This document shows, one piece after another, positions 33,272-42,500 of a stretch of DNA of 42,659 nucleotides. The notes under the pieces are model-generated. The model was not told the origin of the DNA. It did not search any database and worked only from the letters and a program-made list of their open reading frames with translations. The stretch comes from Gemmatimonadota bacterium (lineage in GTDB: Bacteria; Gemmatimonadota; Gemmatimonadetes; Gemmatimonadales; GWC2-71-9). The stretch spans positions 1-42,659 of the forward strand of contig QHUK01000020.1 in NCBI GenBank assembly GCA_003222085.1, given 5' to 3'. Position 1 is the first letter of the stretch; each line of letters opens with the position of its first letter. The position numbers and the translations under genes are program-made.

Positions 33272-36200
33272 GACCGCAGTCCCACCCGCCGCGTGTTGTA
33301 TGTCTCGACGAACCGCCGGTGCGCGGCGTCGGTCGGGAACGCCTGTTCGGCGCCGTAGGGATAACGCGACATCGCATGGAACGGCAGCGGCTCCACGCTG
33401 CCGCCGGCCGCCGTGTTCAAGTCGGCGTCCTTCAGCCAGGCGTCCGTGTAGATGAGGAAGTCCCGCGTCCAGCCGCGAGGTAGCGGGGGCGCCGCGGTCG
33501 AGTCGAACTGCAGCGCGACCTCGTCCCCCGGGCCGAAGATGACGTACTGATCGTCCCTCGCGTCGACGAGCGGCAGCACGTCACCGTAGCGCGTGAACGC
33601 ACCCGGGATCGGCGCCCAGGCCGGCTCCCGCGAGACCACGCCGTAGTCGTACCACTGGGGCCCGTAGCGACCGCCCTTCCTCTCCATGCGGGAGAATCCG
33701 CGATAGCGGAGATCGGCGCCCACGGGACGCAAGCTCGTCACCGTCACGGGGCTCGCCGACGCCGTTGAGGCGACAAACGCCCGGTCCCAGTAGATCTCCA
33801 TGTTGGTCCGGATACGCACGCGGGTGTCGGCGCTCAGAAACTTTCCCGTGAGATCCGCGATGACCGTCTTGTTTTTCCCCGCCGGAAAGCCGAGGTCGGG
33901 AATCACCGTGCGCCACCGGCCGGCCGCGTCCTTCACCTGTACGTGCAGCGGGACGACCTGCAGCGCATGCGACTGGGCGAGGGCGAAGTTGATACTCGCG
34001 TCCGTCGGATAGATCCAGCCGGTGAGGAACAGGAAGACGCTGTCCATCCCCGCGAGGTCCCCGAAGTCGAGGACGAGGTCGTGTAGCTCGGTGAGGCCCT
34101 GGTAGCGCGCCGGGCGTAGCGTCGCCGCATAGACGTGATCCTGGGCGCGCAGCGCCGGGAGCAGATCGTTGCCGAGCTCGTCGGTCGCCGCCACCGGCAG
34201 CCGGGGTCGCGCGACCTGGTACAGCCGGAGCGACGATGACCCCGCCGGCACGAACCGCTCGTTGACGTAGACCTGCACCGATTCCGGATGGTCCACCGCG
34301 ACCAACCGCGCTTCGTCCAGGTAGGCCGTCTCCCACAGCTCCTCGGTGAGTCGCAGCTCGTAGCGTCCGTCGCGGGGGCGGAGCAGGCCGCTCGGGATCC
34401 GCAGGTACTCCTGCGACGCGTGCGGCGAAGCGGACAGGATGCCGCCCTCCCGCGTCATGATGCCGAGCGGCATGCCCAGCGCGCTGTTCCACATGGCGTC
34501 CGTCGCGAACGTGAAGCCGCGGCCGTCCCACACGTACAGGAACGGGCACGACCCTTTGAGCAGCTGTTGCTCGAGCACATCCTCCTCTGTCCCCGGATAG
34601 TAGACCGTCTGCGACACGCCGTTGGGCCAGCGGACGCGCAGCACGTCGGCTTTCAGCCGGCGCCCGAGGCCGAAATGGGTCACGCCGCCCGTCGCGAGGC
34701 GCAGCTGGTACAGATCGCGGGCGCGCAGCTCGACCGTCGCGCCGACCCCGAAGGCGTTGTTCTTCCCGCTCCCCTGGCGCAGCGCGACGAGGCGCACATC
34801 CACGTACTGGTTCACGTTGCCGCCGTCGTTGCGGAGCACGCGGGGCCGTCCGTCCCAGCCGGCGACGATCAGGTCCAGGTCGCCGTCCTGGTCGATGTCG
34901 GCGACGACGACGGCGCGGCCGGCCCTCAGGTCGGGGGGCAGGACGGAGGAGAGGTCCTCGAAGCCCCGCGTCGCATCGTTGCGGAACAGGCGCACCCCGC
35001 CCTTCCCCACGACGATCAGATCGAGGCGACCGTCGTTGTCGAAATCGAAGAACGCGGCGTCCAGACCGGCGACCCCGGGGAGCGTGCGCCGCAGAAGGTC
35101 CGTCCGGGCGTCGCGCTCGAACGTCCCGTCCCCCCGGTTGTGGTACAACGCGGGATCGGTGCCGTCGAGCGAGGTGAAAAACAGGTCCAGAAATCCGTCG
35201 TTGTCGTAGTCGCCGACCGCCACCGCGCCGGCCCGCCTCACGGCGGCGAGGCCGCTCGCCGCCGTCACGTCCTGGAAGCGTCCCTGGCCCAGGTTGCGGA
35301 AGAGCCGTGTGCTCCCGTCGCCGCCGACGACCAAGAGATCGCTGTGGCCGTCGCCGTCGAAATCGCCGAGCTTCGCGTCGCGGCTGCTCTCCATGGCCAG
35401 GCCCATCTGGGCGGCCATCTCGCGAAACGTGCCGTCCAAGTTGTTGCGGTAGACACGATTCCCGGTGGCCGTCGCGAGGAAGAGATCGAGATCGCCGTCA
35501 TGGTCGAGATCGGCGAACAGCACCTGCCTCGCGGCTCCCGACTCGGCCAGGCCTGCGGCCGCGACGTCGCGAAACCTGCCCCGACCCGCATTCTGGAGCA
35601 GGACTCCCCGCCCCGCGGTCGCCACGTAGAGGTCCAGCCGTCCGTCGTTGTCGAAATCGCCGAACGCCGCCGCGACGGGCCGATCCCGAAGCGCTAGCCC
35701 CGCGCCCGCGGTGGTTTCGACGAAGCGGCCCGCGCCGGGCGCGCCGCGGAACAGGTGGCCCGCGACGAACAGATCTTCGGTCTCGTCGTCGTCGTAATCG
35801 CCCACTGCCAAGGCCACCACGCGCTCGAGCGACCCCGCGAGGCTGTCGGGGAGCGGCGGCACACCCTCGAGCCCGCTCCCCGCCGTCACATCCGTGAAGC
35901 GGATGGCCGCCGCGACGGCGCGCGGATCCTCTTTGGGCACGGCCATGTTGGGGTTGAACGTCAGGACCGGATAACCCGCGAACGTACCTCCGCTGGTCGA
36001 GCCTCCCAGGCGCTCGAGGCCGACCTGGTACGCCGCGGTGACCTCCATGGCGCGGTGGAAGAGCCGCGCCTGAGTCGCCGCCTCGGCCGCGCGCCCCGCG
36101 CGCGCCAACCGTAGGGCATCCGCGAAGAAGCGGGCGGCCTCGCGCGGCAATTGCGGCAGCTGCCGCTGCAACGCCTCGAGCTCCCCGGCGGCCGCGCCAG

Positions 36201-36762
36201 CGGATCCGCGCGCGAGCAGGAGGCCCACCAGCTCGAGCCGCGCGACGACATTCGCCGGCGCGCGGGCCACCACCTGGCGCAACCAGCCCTCCCGGCGTTG
36301 CCGGTCCACGGAGTCGGCGGACCGCCTGGCGAGCTCGGCGAGCGCGTACAGCGCACGGATGTCGGTCGAGTCGCGGTGCCGCACGCGCTCCACTTCCCGC
36401 AACGCATCGGCATCGCACCCGGTCGCCTCGTACACGCCGGCCAGCATAAGCCCGACGTCGCTGTTGGTGGAATCGAGCGCCGCGGCCCGACGGAGCTGCG
36501 CTTCGGCCTCGCGGTAGCGGCCCTCGCGCAGGTACACGAGCCCGAGGTTGGCATATCCGAGAGGTTGATCGGGGGCGAGCGTCACGACCTTACGGAACTC
36601 CGCTTCGGCACGGGGGAGCTGATGCTGCTGCAGGTAAGCCAGGCCCCAGGTCCGGGCCATGACGGCCGAGTCGCTCCTCGCCTGCTCGTCGCCACGCGGC
36701 GCCGCTCCCCGGCACGCGACCGTCAGCAGCAGGCCGATTCCGCCCAGGTTTCTGATTCGCAC
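33259..36762 (-). CDS. TPR + VCBS/FG-GAP + ASPIC/UnbV lipoprotein
   Basis: 1167 residues from the GTG at 36762 (GGAGG upstream). Lipoprotein signal with Cys17 after LLLTVA. Residues about 35-260 are TPR-like helical repeats (LAYLQQHQLPRAEAEFRKVVTLAP, YANLGLVYLREGRYREAEAQLRRA). About 290-680 are FG-GAP/VCBS blades (DYDDDETEDLFV, DFDNDGRLDLYV, DLDHDGDLDLFL, DIDQDGDLDLIV). About 690-765 is ASPIC/UnbV (NAFGVGATVELRA, THFGLGRRLKADVLRVRWPNG). The last 400 residues are a further beta-rich region (FLYVWDGRGFTFATDAMWNSALG, YELRLTEELWETAYLDEARLVAVDHP) that I do not recognise. The tail overlaps the selenoprotein gene by 13 bases, convergently. Probably surface exposed and protein- or glycan-binding; function unknown. 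Confidence 0.88.
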   Translation of the reverse strand: MRIRNLGGIGLLLTVACRGAAPRGDEQARSDSAVMARTWGLAYLQQHQLPRAEAEFRKVVTLAPDQPLGYANLGLVYLREGRYREAEAQLRRAAALDSTNSDVGLMLAGVYEATGCDADALREVERVRHRDSTDIRALYALAELARRSADSVDRQRREGWLRQVVARAPANVVARLELVGLLLARGSAGAAAGELEALQRQLPQLPREAARFFADALRLARAGRAAEAATQARLFHRAMEVTAAYQVGLERLGGSTSGGTFAGYPVLTFNPNMAVPKEDPRAVAAAIRFTDVTAGSGLEGVPPLPDSLAGSLERVVALAVGDYDDDETEDLFVAGHLFRGAPGAGRFVETTAGAGLALRDRPVAAAFGDFDNDGRLDLYVATAGRGVLLQNAGRGRFRDVAAAGLAESGAARQVLFADLDHDGDLDLFLATATGNRVYRNNLDGTFREMAAQMGLAMESSRDAKLGDFDGDGHSDLLVVGGDGSTRLFRNLGQGRFQDVTAASGLAAVRRAGAVAVGDYDNDGFLDLFFTSLDGTDPALYHNRGDGTFERDARTDLLRRTLPGVAGLDAAFFDFDNDGRLDLIVVGKGGVRLFRNDATRGFEDLSSVLPPDLRAGRAVVVADIDQDGDLDLIVAGWDGRPRVLRNDGGNVNQYVDVRLVALRQGSGKNNAFGVGATVELRARDLYQLRLATGGVTHFGLGRRLKADVLRVRWPNGVSQTVYYPGTEEDVLEQQLLKGSCPFLYVWDGRGFTFATDAMWNSALGMPLGIMTREGGILSASPHASQEYLRIPSGLLRPRDGRYELRLTEELWETAYLDEARLVAVDHPESVQVYVNERFVPAGSSSLRLYQVARPRLPVAATDELGNDLLPALRAQDHVYAATLRPARYQGLTELHDLVLDFGDLAGMDSVFLFLTGWIYPTDASINFALAQSHALQVVPLHVQVKDAAGRWRTVIPDLGFPAGKNKTVIADLTGKFLSADTRVRIRTNMEIYWDRAFVASTASASPVTVTSLRPVGADLRYRGFSRMERKGGRYGPQWYDYGVVSREPAWAPIPGAFTRYGDVLPLVDARDDQYVIFGPGDEVALQFDSTAAPPLPRGWTRDFLIYTDAWLKDADLNTAAGGSVEPLPFHAMSRYPYGAEQAFPTDAAHRRFVETYNTRRVGLRSYNR

Positions 36763-36811
36763 GCGAACGCCTCCAACCCTTTACGGGCCCAGACCTGCCG
36801 CGTCCGTATGC

Positions 36812-36910
36812 GCGGCTCAAGCCGCGACTCGGCATTGCCGGTAAACCGGCGTGAGTGCCGACGTCACGTGCCCGTTTACGGGCAGATGCCGAGTCGCGGG
36901 TTTACCCGCG
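36812..36910. repeat. Multi-hairpin intergenic repeat, copy 2
   Basis: Same plan as 15609-15695. Hairpin GCGGCTCAAGCCGC (36812-36825, identical), left arm GCGACTCGGCAT (36824-36835), hairpin GCCGGTAAACCGGC (36837-36850), hairpin CCCGTTTACGGG (36871-36882, identical), right arm ATGCCGAGTCGC (36886-36897, exact complement of the left arm), and hairpin CGCGGGTTTACCCGCG (36895-36910). Sequence changes relative to copy 1 occur in pairs that keep the stems. It lies between the divergent genes starting at 36762 and 36969. Confidence 0.88.
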
Positions 36911-36968
36911 GACTCGACGCACGCGGTGAAGATAGTACGTTACTTGTCTCGCTGACACGGCGGGTGGT

Positions 36969-38738
36969 ATGGTTCACGCCGTGACTTCCCTGTTTCAGCG
37001 TCGCGTCGCCCTTGGCGCGTCGTTCCTGGCCGCCATCGCGCTCGTGATCATCCTGAACCGGCGCGCGCCCGGCGCCGGCGATTCGCGCGTCGCGGTGCAG
37101 TTTCACCTCTCGAACATCGCGGCCGAGGCGGGCATCGACTTCGTGCATCACGGGCCGACGCTCGACGCGAAGCTCGACAACATCGCTCCGCTGGTGGCGG
37201 CGCTGGGCGCGTCGGTGTCGGTCACCGACGTGAACAACGACGGCTGGCCCGATCTCTACTTCACGAACAGCCGGTTCGGGACCGGCAACGCGCTGTATCT
37301 CAATCGCGGGGACGGCAGCTTCGTGGACATCGCGCGCGATGCCGGGGTCGCCGACGTGAATCGGCCGGGAGAGGGCGTGTCGATGGGGGCCGTCTGGGGC
37401 GATTTCGACAACGACGGGCTCGAGGACCTGCTGGTGTACAAGTGGGGCTACCTCCAGCTCTTCAAGAATATGGGCGATCTCCACTTCGCCGACGTGACCG
37501 AGGCCGCCGGCTTGCGCCACTGGATGAACAGCAACGGGGCCGTCTGGATCGACTACGATCGCGACGGGCTCCTGGACCTCTATGTGACGGGATACTTCCG
37601 CTCCGACATCGACCTGTGGCACCTGAAAACCACGCGCATCATGGAGAACAGCTTCGAGTTCGCCACCAACGGAGGCAAGAACCGGTTGTTTCACAATCTC
37701 GGGAACGGGCGCTTCGAGGACGTGACGGACCGGATGGGCGTCGGCAGCACCCGCTGGACGCTGGCCGTCGCCGCGGCCGATTTCAACGGCGACGGCTGGC
37801 CCGACCTGTTCCTGGCGAACGACTACGGACCGGAGGAGCTCTACGTGAACGACCACGGCCGGCGGTTCGTGCTGAGCCGCGTGGGCCTGGAGAGTGACTC
37901 CAAGAGCGGCATGTCGGCTACGCTCGGCGATGTGCTGAACCGCGGACGGCTGGACGCCTTCGTGACCAACATCTCGGTGCGGGGATACCTGTTTCAAGGC
38001 AACAACCTGCGGCTCAACTTCCTGCCGGAGCTGGGGCGCTTCCAGCAGGGAGCCGAAGGCGTGATCACGGACGCGGGGTGGGCGTGGGGCGCCCAGCTGG
38101 GGGACCTGGACAACGACGGACGCAACGAGCTCTTCATCGTCAACGGCTACGTCTCGGCGGACCGGGACCGGAGCTACTGGTACGCGATGTCGAAGATCGC
38201 CGGGGCGAACGGGAACGTGTTCGAAGACGCGAGGAGCTGGCCGGCCATCGGCACGGCGAGCCTCTCCGGGTACGAGCGCTCCCGGGTGCTCGTGAACCGC
38301 GGTCTGGCGGGGTGGACCGACGTCGCCGCCGCCGTCGGCGTGAGCGACGAGTACGACGGGCGCGCGGTCGCGCTGGTCGACCTGTTCAACCGGGGCGTGC
38401 TCGATGTCGTGATCGCCAACCAGAACCAGCCCGCGCTGATCTATAAGAACACGGTCGTGCCGGCGAACCACTGGATCGCGTTCAAGCTCGTGGGCACGCG
38501 GTCGAACCGCAGCGCCATCGGTGCCGAGGTGACGATCGAAGCCGGCGGGACGCGCCAGCTCAAAGTCGTGGACGGGGGCTCGGGATTCGCGAGCCAGAAC
38601 GACCGCCGGCTCCACTTCGGGCTCGGGAGCGCCGGGCGCGTGGACCGGGCGGTGATTCGCTGGCCGTCGGGCACCCTGCAGACGCTCGAGCACCCGACCG
38701 TGGACCGCTTGCATGGCATCACCGAGCCTGGTCGCTAG
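36969..38738 (+). CDS. VCBS/FG-GAP protein with C-terminal ASPIC/UnbV domain (CRTAC1 family)
   Basis: 589 residues from ATG 36969 (a GTG at 36981 is possible). A single hydrophobic N-terminal segment (about residues 13-30, ALGASFLAAIALVIILN) acts as an uncleaved anchor or signal. Repeats follow: DVNNDGWPDLYFTN, DFDNDGLEDLLVYK, DYDRDGLLDLYVTG, DFNGDGWPDLFLAND and DLDNDGRNELFIVNG. ASPIC/UnbV covers about residues 500-575 (RSAIGAEVTIEAGG, LHFGLGSAGRVDRAVIRWPSG). Its last 26 bases overlap the start of an UnbU/RnfD-like membrane protein gene. In enediyne gene clusters UnbV and UnbU are also encoded together, so this pairing is likely functional, although no enediyne synthase is visible here. Confidence 0.88.
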   Translation: MVHAVTSLFQRRVALGASFLAAIALVIILNRRAPGAGDSRVAVQFHLSNIAAEAGIDFVHHGPTLDAKLDNIAPLVAALGASVSVTDVNNDGWPDLYFTNSRFGTGNALYLNRGDGSFVDIARDAGVADVNRPGEGVSMGAVWGDFDNDGLEDLLVYKWGYLQLFKNMGDLHFADVTEAAGLRHWMNSNGAVWIDYDRDGLLDLYVTGYFRSDIDLWHLKTTRIMENSFEFATNGGKNRLFHNLGNGRFEDVTDRMGVGSTRWTLAVAAADFNGDGWPDLFLANDYGPEELYVNDHGRRFVLSRVGLESDSKSGMSATLGDVLNRGRLDAFVTNISVRGYLFQGNNLRLNFLPELGRFQQGAEGVITDAGWAWGAQLGDLDNDGRNELFIVNGYVSADRDRSYWYAMSKIAGANGNVFEDARSWPAIGTASLSGYERSRVLVNRGLAGWTDVAAAVGVSDEYDGRAVALVDLFNRGVLDVVIANQNQPALIYKNTVVPANHWIAFKLVGTRSNRSAIGAEVTIEAGGTRQLKVVDGGSGFASQNDRRLHFGLGSAGRVDRAVIRWPSGTLQTLEHPTVDRLHGITEPGR

Positions 38739-39573
38739 TCGGGCGTTGTGGGCCCGCCTTGGCGGGCTGGACCCGCGCTACCCCGTTTCCTTCCTTATTA
38801 CGCTCATCCTGGTGCTGGGCGAGGCGCGCTACGGCATCCTCGGCGGCTACGATCGCCTCGCCACCGCCCTCGGCGTCTGTGTCGCGACGGAGCTGGCCCT
38901 GTCGTGGTGGCTGCGGGGAGGCTTCGCGAACGTGGCGAGCGCGTACATCACCGGGATCAGCCTGGCCCTCTTGATCAAGCCACGGGCCGATCTACTGTGG
39001 CCGTTCGCTCTGGGTGGCTTCCTCGCGATCGCCTCCAAGTACGTGCTCCAATACCGTGGCCGGCACCTCTGGAACCCGAGCAACTTTGCCATCAGCCTGC
39101 TCGTCGTCGCCGCACCGGCGAGCGTCGCCATCCTCAGTCATCAGTGGGGGAACGACCTGGCGACGAACGCGGTGATCTGGTGCTTCGGGCTCCTCATCGC
39201 TGCTCGGGTGGGCATGCTCCATGTGACGCTCACGTACGTCGCGTGCTTCGTCGCCCTGGCCCTCGCGCGCAGCGGAATCGTGGGGGGGCCGCTGCTCGCG
39301 GAAATCGCGCCGCTCACCGGCCCCATGTACCAGCTCTTCATCTTCTTCATGATCACCGATCCGAAGACAACCGTGAGCACGGTCCGGGGGCGGGTGATCG
39401 TGGCCGCCGCCGTGGCGGTGGCGGAGACCGCCATCCGGCTGGCGGGCGATTATCACGTGGCCGTGCTGCGCCCGCTCTATCCGGCGCCGCCGATTCTCGC
39501 CCTCGCCATCGTGGGACCGCTCGCGAAGGCCCTGGACCTCTACCGCGAGGCGCGGAGCGGGCGCAGCAGCTGA
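38713..39573 (+). CDS. UnbU/RnfD-like multi-helix membrane protein
   Basis: 286 residues from ATG 38713, overlapping the upstream gene by 26 bases. About eight or nine membrane helices are visible. Conserved-looking parts are RHLWNPSNFAISLLV and FFMITDPKTTVSTVRGRV, as in RnfD/NqrB-type and UnbU proteins. I find no SGAT-type motif for covalent FMN attachment, so classical RnfD electron transfer is doubtful. It probably acts in the inner membrane with the exported UnbV/VCBS protein encoded just before it. The real activity is unknown. Its 3' end overlaps the convergent VCBS gene by 34 bases. Confidence 0.8.
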   Translation: MASPSLVASRALWARLGGLDPRYPVSFLITLILVLGEARYGILGGYDRLATALGVCVATELALSWWLRGGFANVASAYITGISLALLIKPRADLLWPFALGGFLAIASKYVLQYRGRHLWNPSNFAISLLVVAAPASVAILSHQWGNDLATNAVIWCFGLLIAARVGMLHVTLTYVACFVALALARSGIVGGPLLAEIAPLTGPMYQLFIFFMITDPKTTVSTVRGRVIVAAAVAVAETAIRLAGDYHVAVLRPLYPAPPILALAIVGPLAKALDLYREARSGRSS

Positions 39574-42500
39574 AGCCGGTCGTCGTTTCGCGCCACGATA
39601 ATGAGCCGGCCACCGCGGGCCCCGGCCCACTTGAGCCATCCCATGTGGCGCACCTGCCCCTCGATCACGAGCCCGCTCCGCTCCATGTCGACCGCCTCGA
39701 AGCGACCGTCGCCCGTGCCGGAGAGCAGCAAGCCGTAGCTGGCATCGTAACGCCCCAGCACGGGCGGTACGCCGTACAGGTTCCCCCCGACCAAGAGATC
39801 AGGCCGGCCGTTTCCGTCGAAGTCGTCCACCAGGACCGCGCGGATGGGCGCGAACTGCGCCTCGGCGGGGAGCGGCCGCACGGTGAAGGTGCCGTTGCCG
39901 TTGTTCAGAGCCACGGAGCTCGCGAACATGTGGGCTTCTCGAACCGTCGCCTGGGCAAGGTCCCCGGCCGGGAAGATGTCCTCGACTCGGGCGGCGCCGA
40001 AGTCCGCATACGTGGCGTATCGCGTTCTCAGCCGAGGAATCAGACCTGCAAACTCGTCCCGACCGGCGAGCGGGTAGCTCACACCGTGCTTGTAGAACGT
40101 CAGGACCTGCTCCCGGGTCCCGTTATGGCCGAAGTCGCCGACGAACAACCGCGCGGGCTCTCCCGGCGCAGCCTGGAGGTAGGAGTTGAGCCCCAGGTTG
40201 CCGACGACCAGATCGGGACGCCCGTCGCCGTTCAGGTCGGCGACCGTCACGCTGTTCCACCAGCCTTCCGTTCCCGCGAGGCCCGCCTCGGCGGTCCGGT
40301 CCACGAAACGCCCATCTTCCTGGTGGAAGACGCGGATCGCCATCCACTCGCCCACGACGATCAGGTCCAGCTTGCCATCATGGTCGTAATCGACCCATGC
40401 GGCGGATGTCACCATCCCCACGTCGGCGAGGGCTGGGGCTTTCTCGAGCGTGACGTCACGAAACCGCCCCCGGCCGTCGTTCTCCAGCAGATAGCTTCGT
40501 GGCGTGAGGCCGTAGCCACGCGCCACGACCCGCCGCCCCACGAAGAGATCGAGGTGGCCGTCGCCGTTCCAGTCTCCCGGCACCACGCAGGAGCCGCTCT
40601 CCGACAGACGAGGGAGGGCCAGTGAATCCCGGTGGAACTGCCCGTGGCCGTCGTTCAGATAGAGCCGGTCCTGGAGGGGGGCGTCGTCCTTCTCGAACTC
40701 GTTGCCCCCGCTGACGACGTAGAGATCGGGACGCCCGTCGCCGTTGGCGTCGAAGAACACCGCGTCGACGTCCTCACTCAGGCTGTCGATCTGGAACGCG
40801 CGCTGCGGGCTGTCGCGGAACGTGCCGTCGCGCCGCTGGATGAAGAGCCGGCCGGCCTGCCACTTGGCGCCTCCGACGTAGATGTCGTCACGGCCGTCGC
40901 GGTCCACGTCAGCGATGGCCAGGGCCGGCCCTTCGGTCGACAAGAAGTGCGGGATCAACGGCTCGCGGTGGAAGTCGTAGAACCGGTTCTCGTGGTGCGT
41001 GAAATCGATGGCGAGACGCTCCGTCACGTCGGTGAACAGCGGCTGTGCCGCAGAAGCCGGGGAGTGCCCTACTGACCCCGGGCGCAAGCCCGGGGATGAG
41101 CCGGTGGCATCCTGCTGCGATAGCGTGAGCGTGCGGTCGACCGCTACGCGGGTCAACACCTGATGACGCCGATCGGGCCAAATCACCATCAGCGAGTCGA
41201 TCTGTTCCGCGGACCCCAGTCCAAAATGCAAGCGCGGATCGACGGAAGACTGGAACCCCCGGGTGGGAAACTGCTCGAGCATCTGGACCTTACCGCCCGT
41301 GCCGCCCTTGCCGCCCTCCCTGATGACGACTTTCGCTCCGATGCCCGTCGTGTTCGCTCCGGAGCCCTTCAGTACGACTTGCAGATAGTGGTTCCCGGTG
41401 AGCGCGCGCGCGCGGTTTCTATAGATCGCGGCGGGGGCGTCGATCTTGCTCACGACCAGGTCCAGCGCCCCACTGTTGTTCAAGTCCACGTAGGCCGCGC
41501 CGTTCGAGAAACCCGGCTGTCCGAGCCCCCAGGCGCGAGCCATGTTCGTGAAGGTCAGGTCGCCGTTGTTGTGATACGCGTAGTTGGGAATCGGGACCTG
41601 CGGCATCTTCCTGATGAGCGCTCGTACCAGCCCGCCCGTCCCCTCCTTCAGCGACGCCTGGATGACGGGATCGGCAACGTACGTCAGGTAATCCAGGTCG
41701 TTCGGCCGGTGATAGATGCCGGAGGTGATGAAGAGATCCTTGTAGCCGTCGTTATCGAGGTCGGCGAACAATGGGGCCCAGCTCCAATCCGTGGCGTACA
41801 CGCCGGCCAGGTAGCCGATCTCACTGAAGCGCTGGTGGCCGCGGTTGAGCTGAAGAGTGTTGCGGGCGTATTGCGGATGATAACCGGCCTCGAGCTTCTG
41901 GATGTAGACGTCGAAGCTCTCGGCATTCGCGGACGTCTTCAGGATCGCGTCCTGCTCCGGCAACATATCGAGGACCATCAGGTCCGGTCTGCCGTCGTTG
42001 TTGAAGTCGGCGGCGTCCACCCCCATCGAGGCGTGGCTGGTATGCCCCACGGACGTGGCGATCGACTCGGTGAACGTGCCGTCGCAGTTGTTGTAGTAGA
42101 GAAAGTCGTCTTCCTGAAAGTCGTTGGCGACGTACAGGTCGGGGCAGCCGTCCCCGTTCAGGTCGCTGGCGACCACGCCCAGGCCGTATCGCGTGGCGCC
42201 TCCGCGGAGGCCGGCGCGCTCACTCACGTCCACAAAGTGGCCGCCGTCGTTCCGATAGAGACGGTCACCGACCCTCGGACGACGGGGGTCCCGCGGGACG
42301 CGCGTGGCCGATGCGCGCTCGGGGTGTGCCGAGTGCGTTAGGAGGTACATGTCCAGATCTCCGTCGCCGTCGTAATCGAAGAAGAGGGCCTGGGTGGAAA
42401 AGCCAGCGAAGTCGAGGCCGTACTCCTTGGTGCGGTCGGTGAAGGTGCCGTCTCCGTTGTTGATGTAGAGCACGTTGTGCCCATGCATCGTGAGAACGTC

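Noticed and set aside
36876..38714. 612-codon minus-strand frame opposite the UnbV-like gene.
   Set aside because: Val/His/Arg-rich mirror translation of FG-GAP repeats; the plus strand carries DxDxDG loops and the ASPIC domain.
38713..39573. Membrane protein as a true RnfD/NqrB electron-transport subunit.
   Set aside because: No other Rnf/Nqr subunits nearby and no visible SGAT flavin-attachment motif; UnbU-like fits the UnbV neighbour better.
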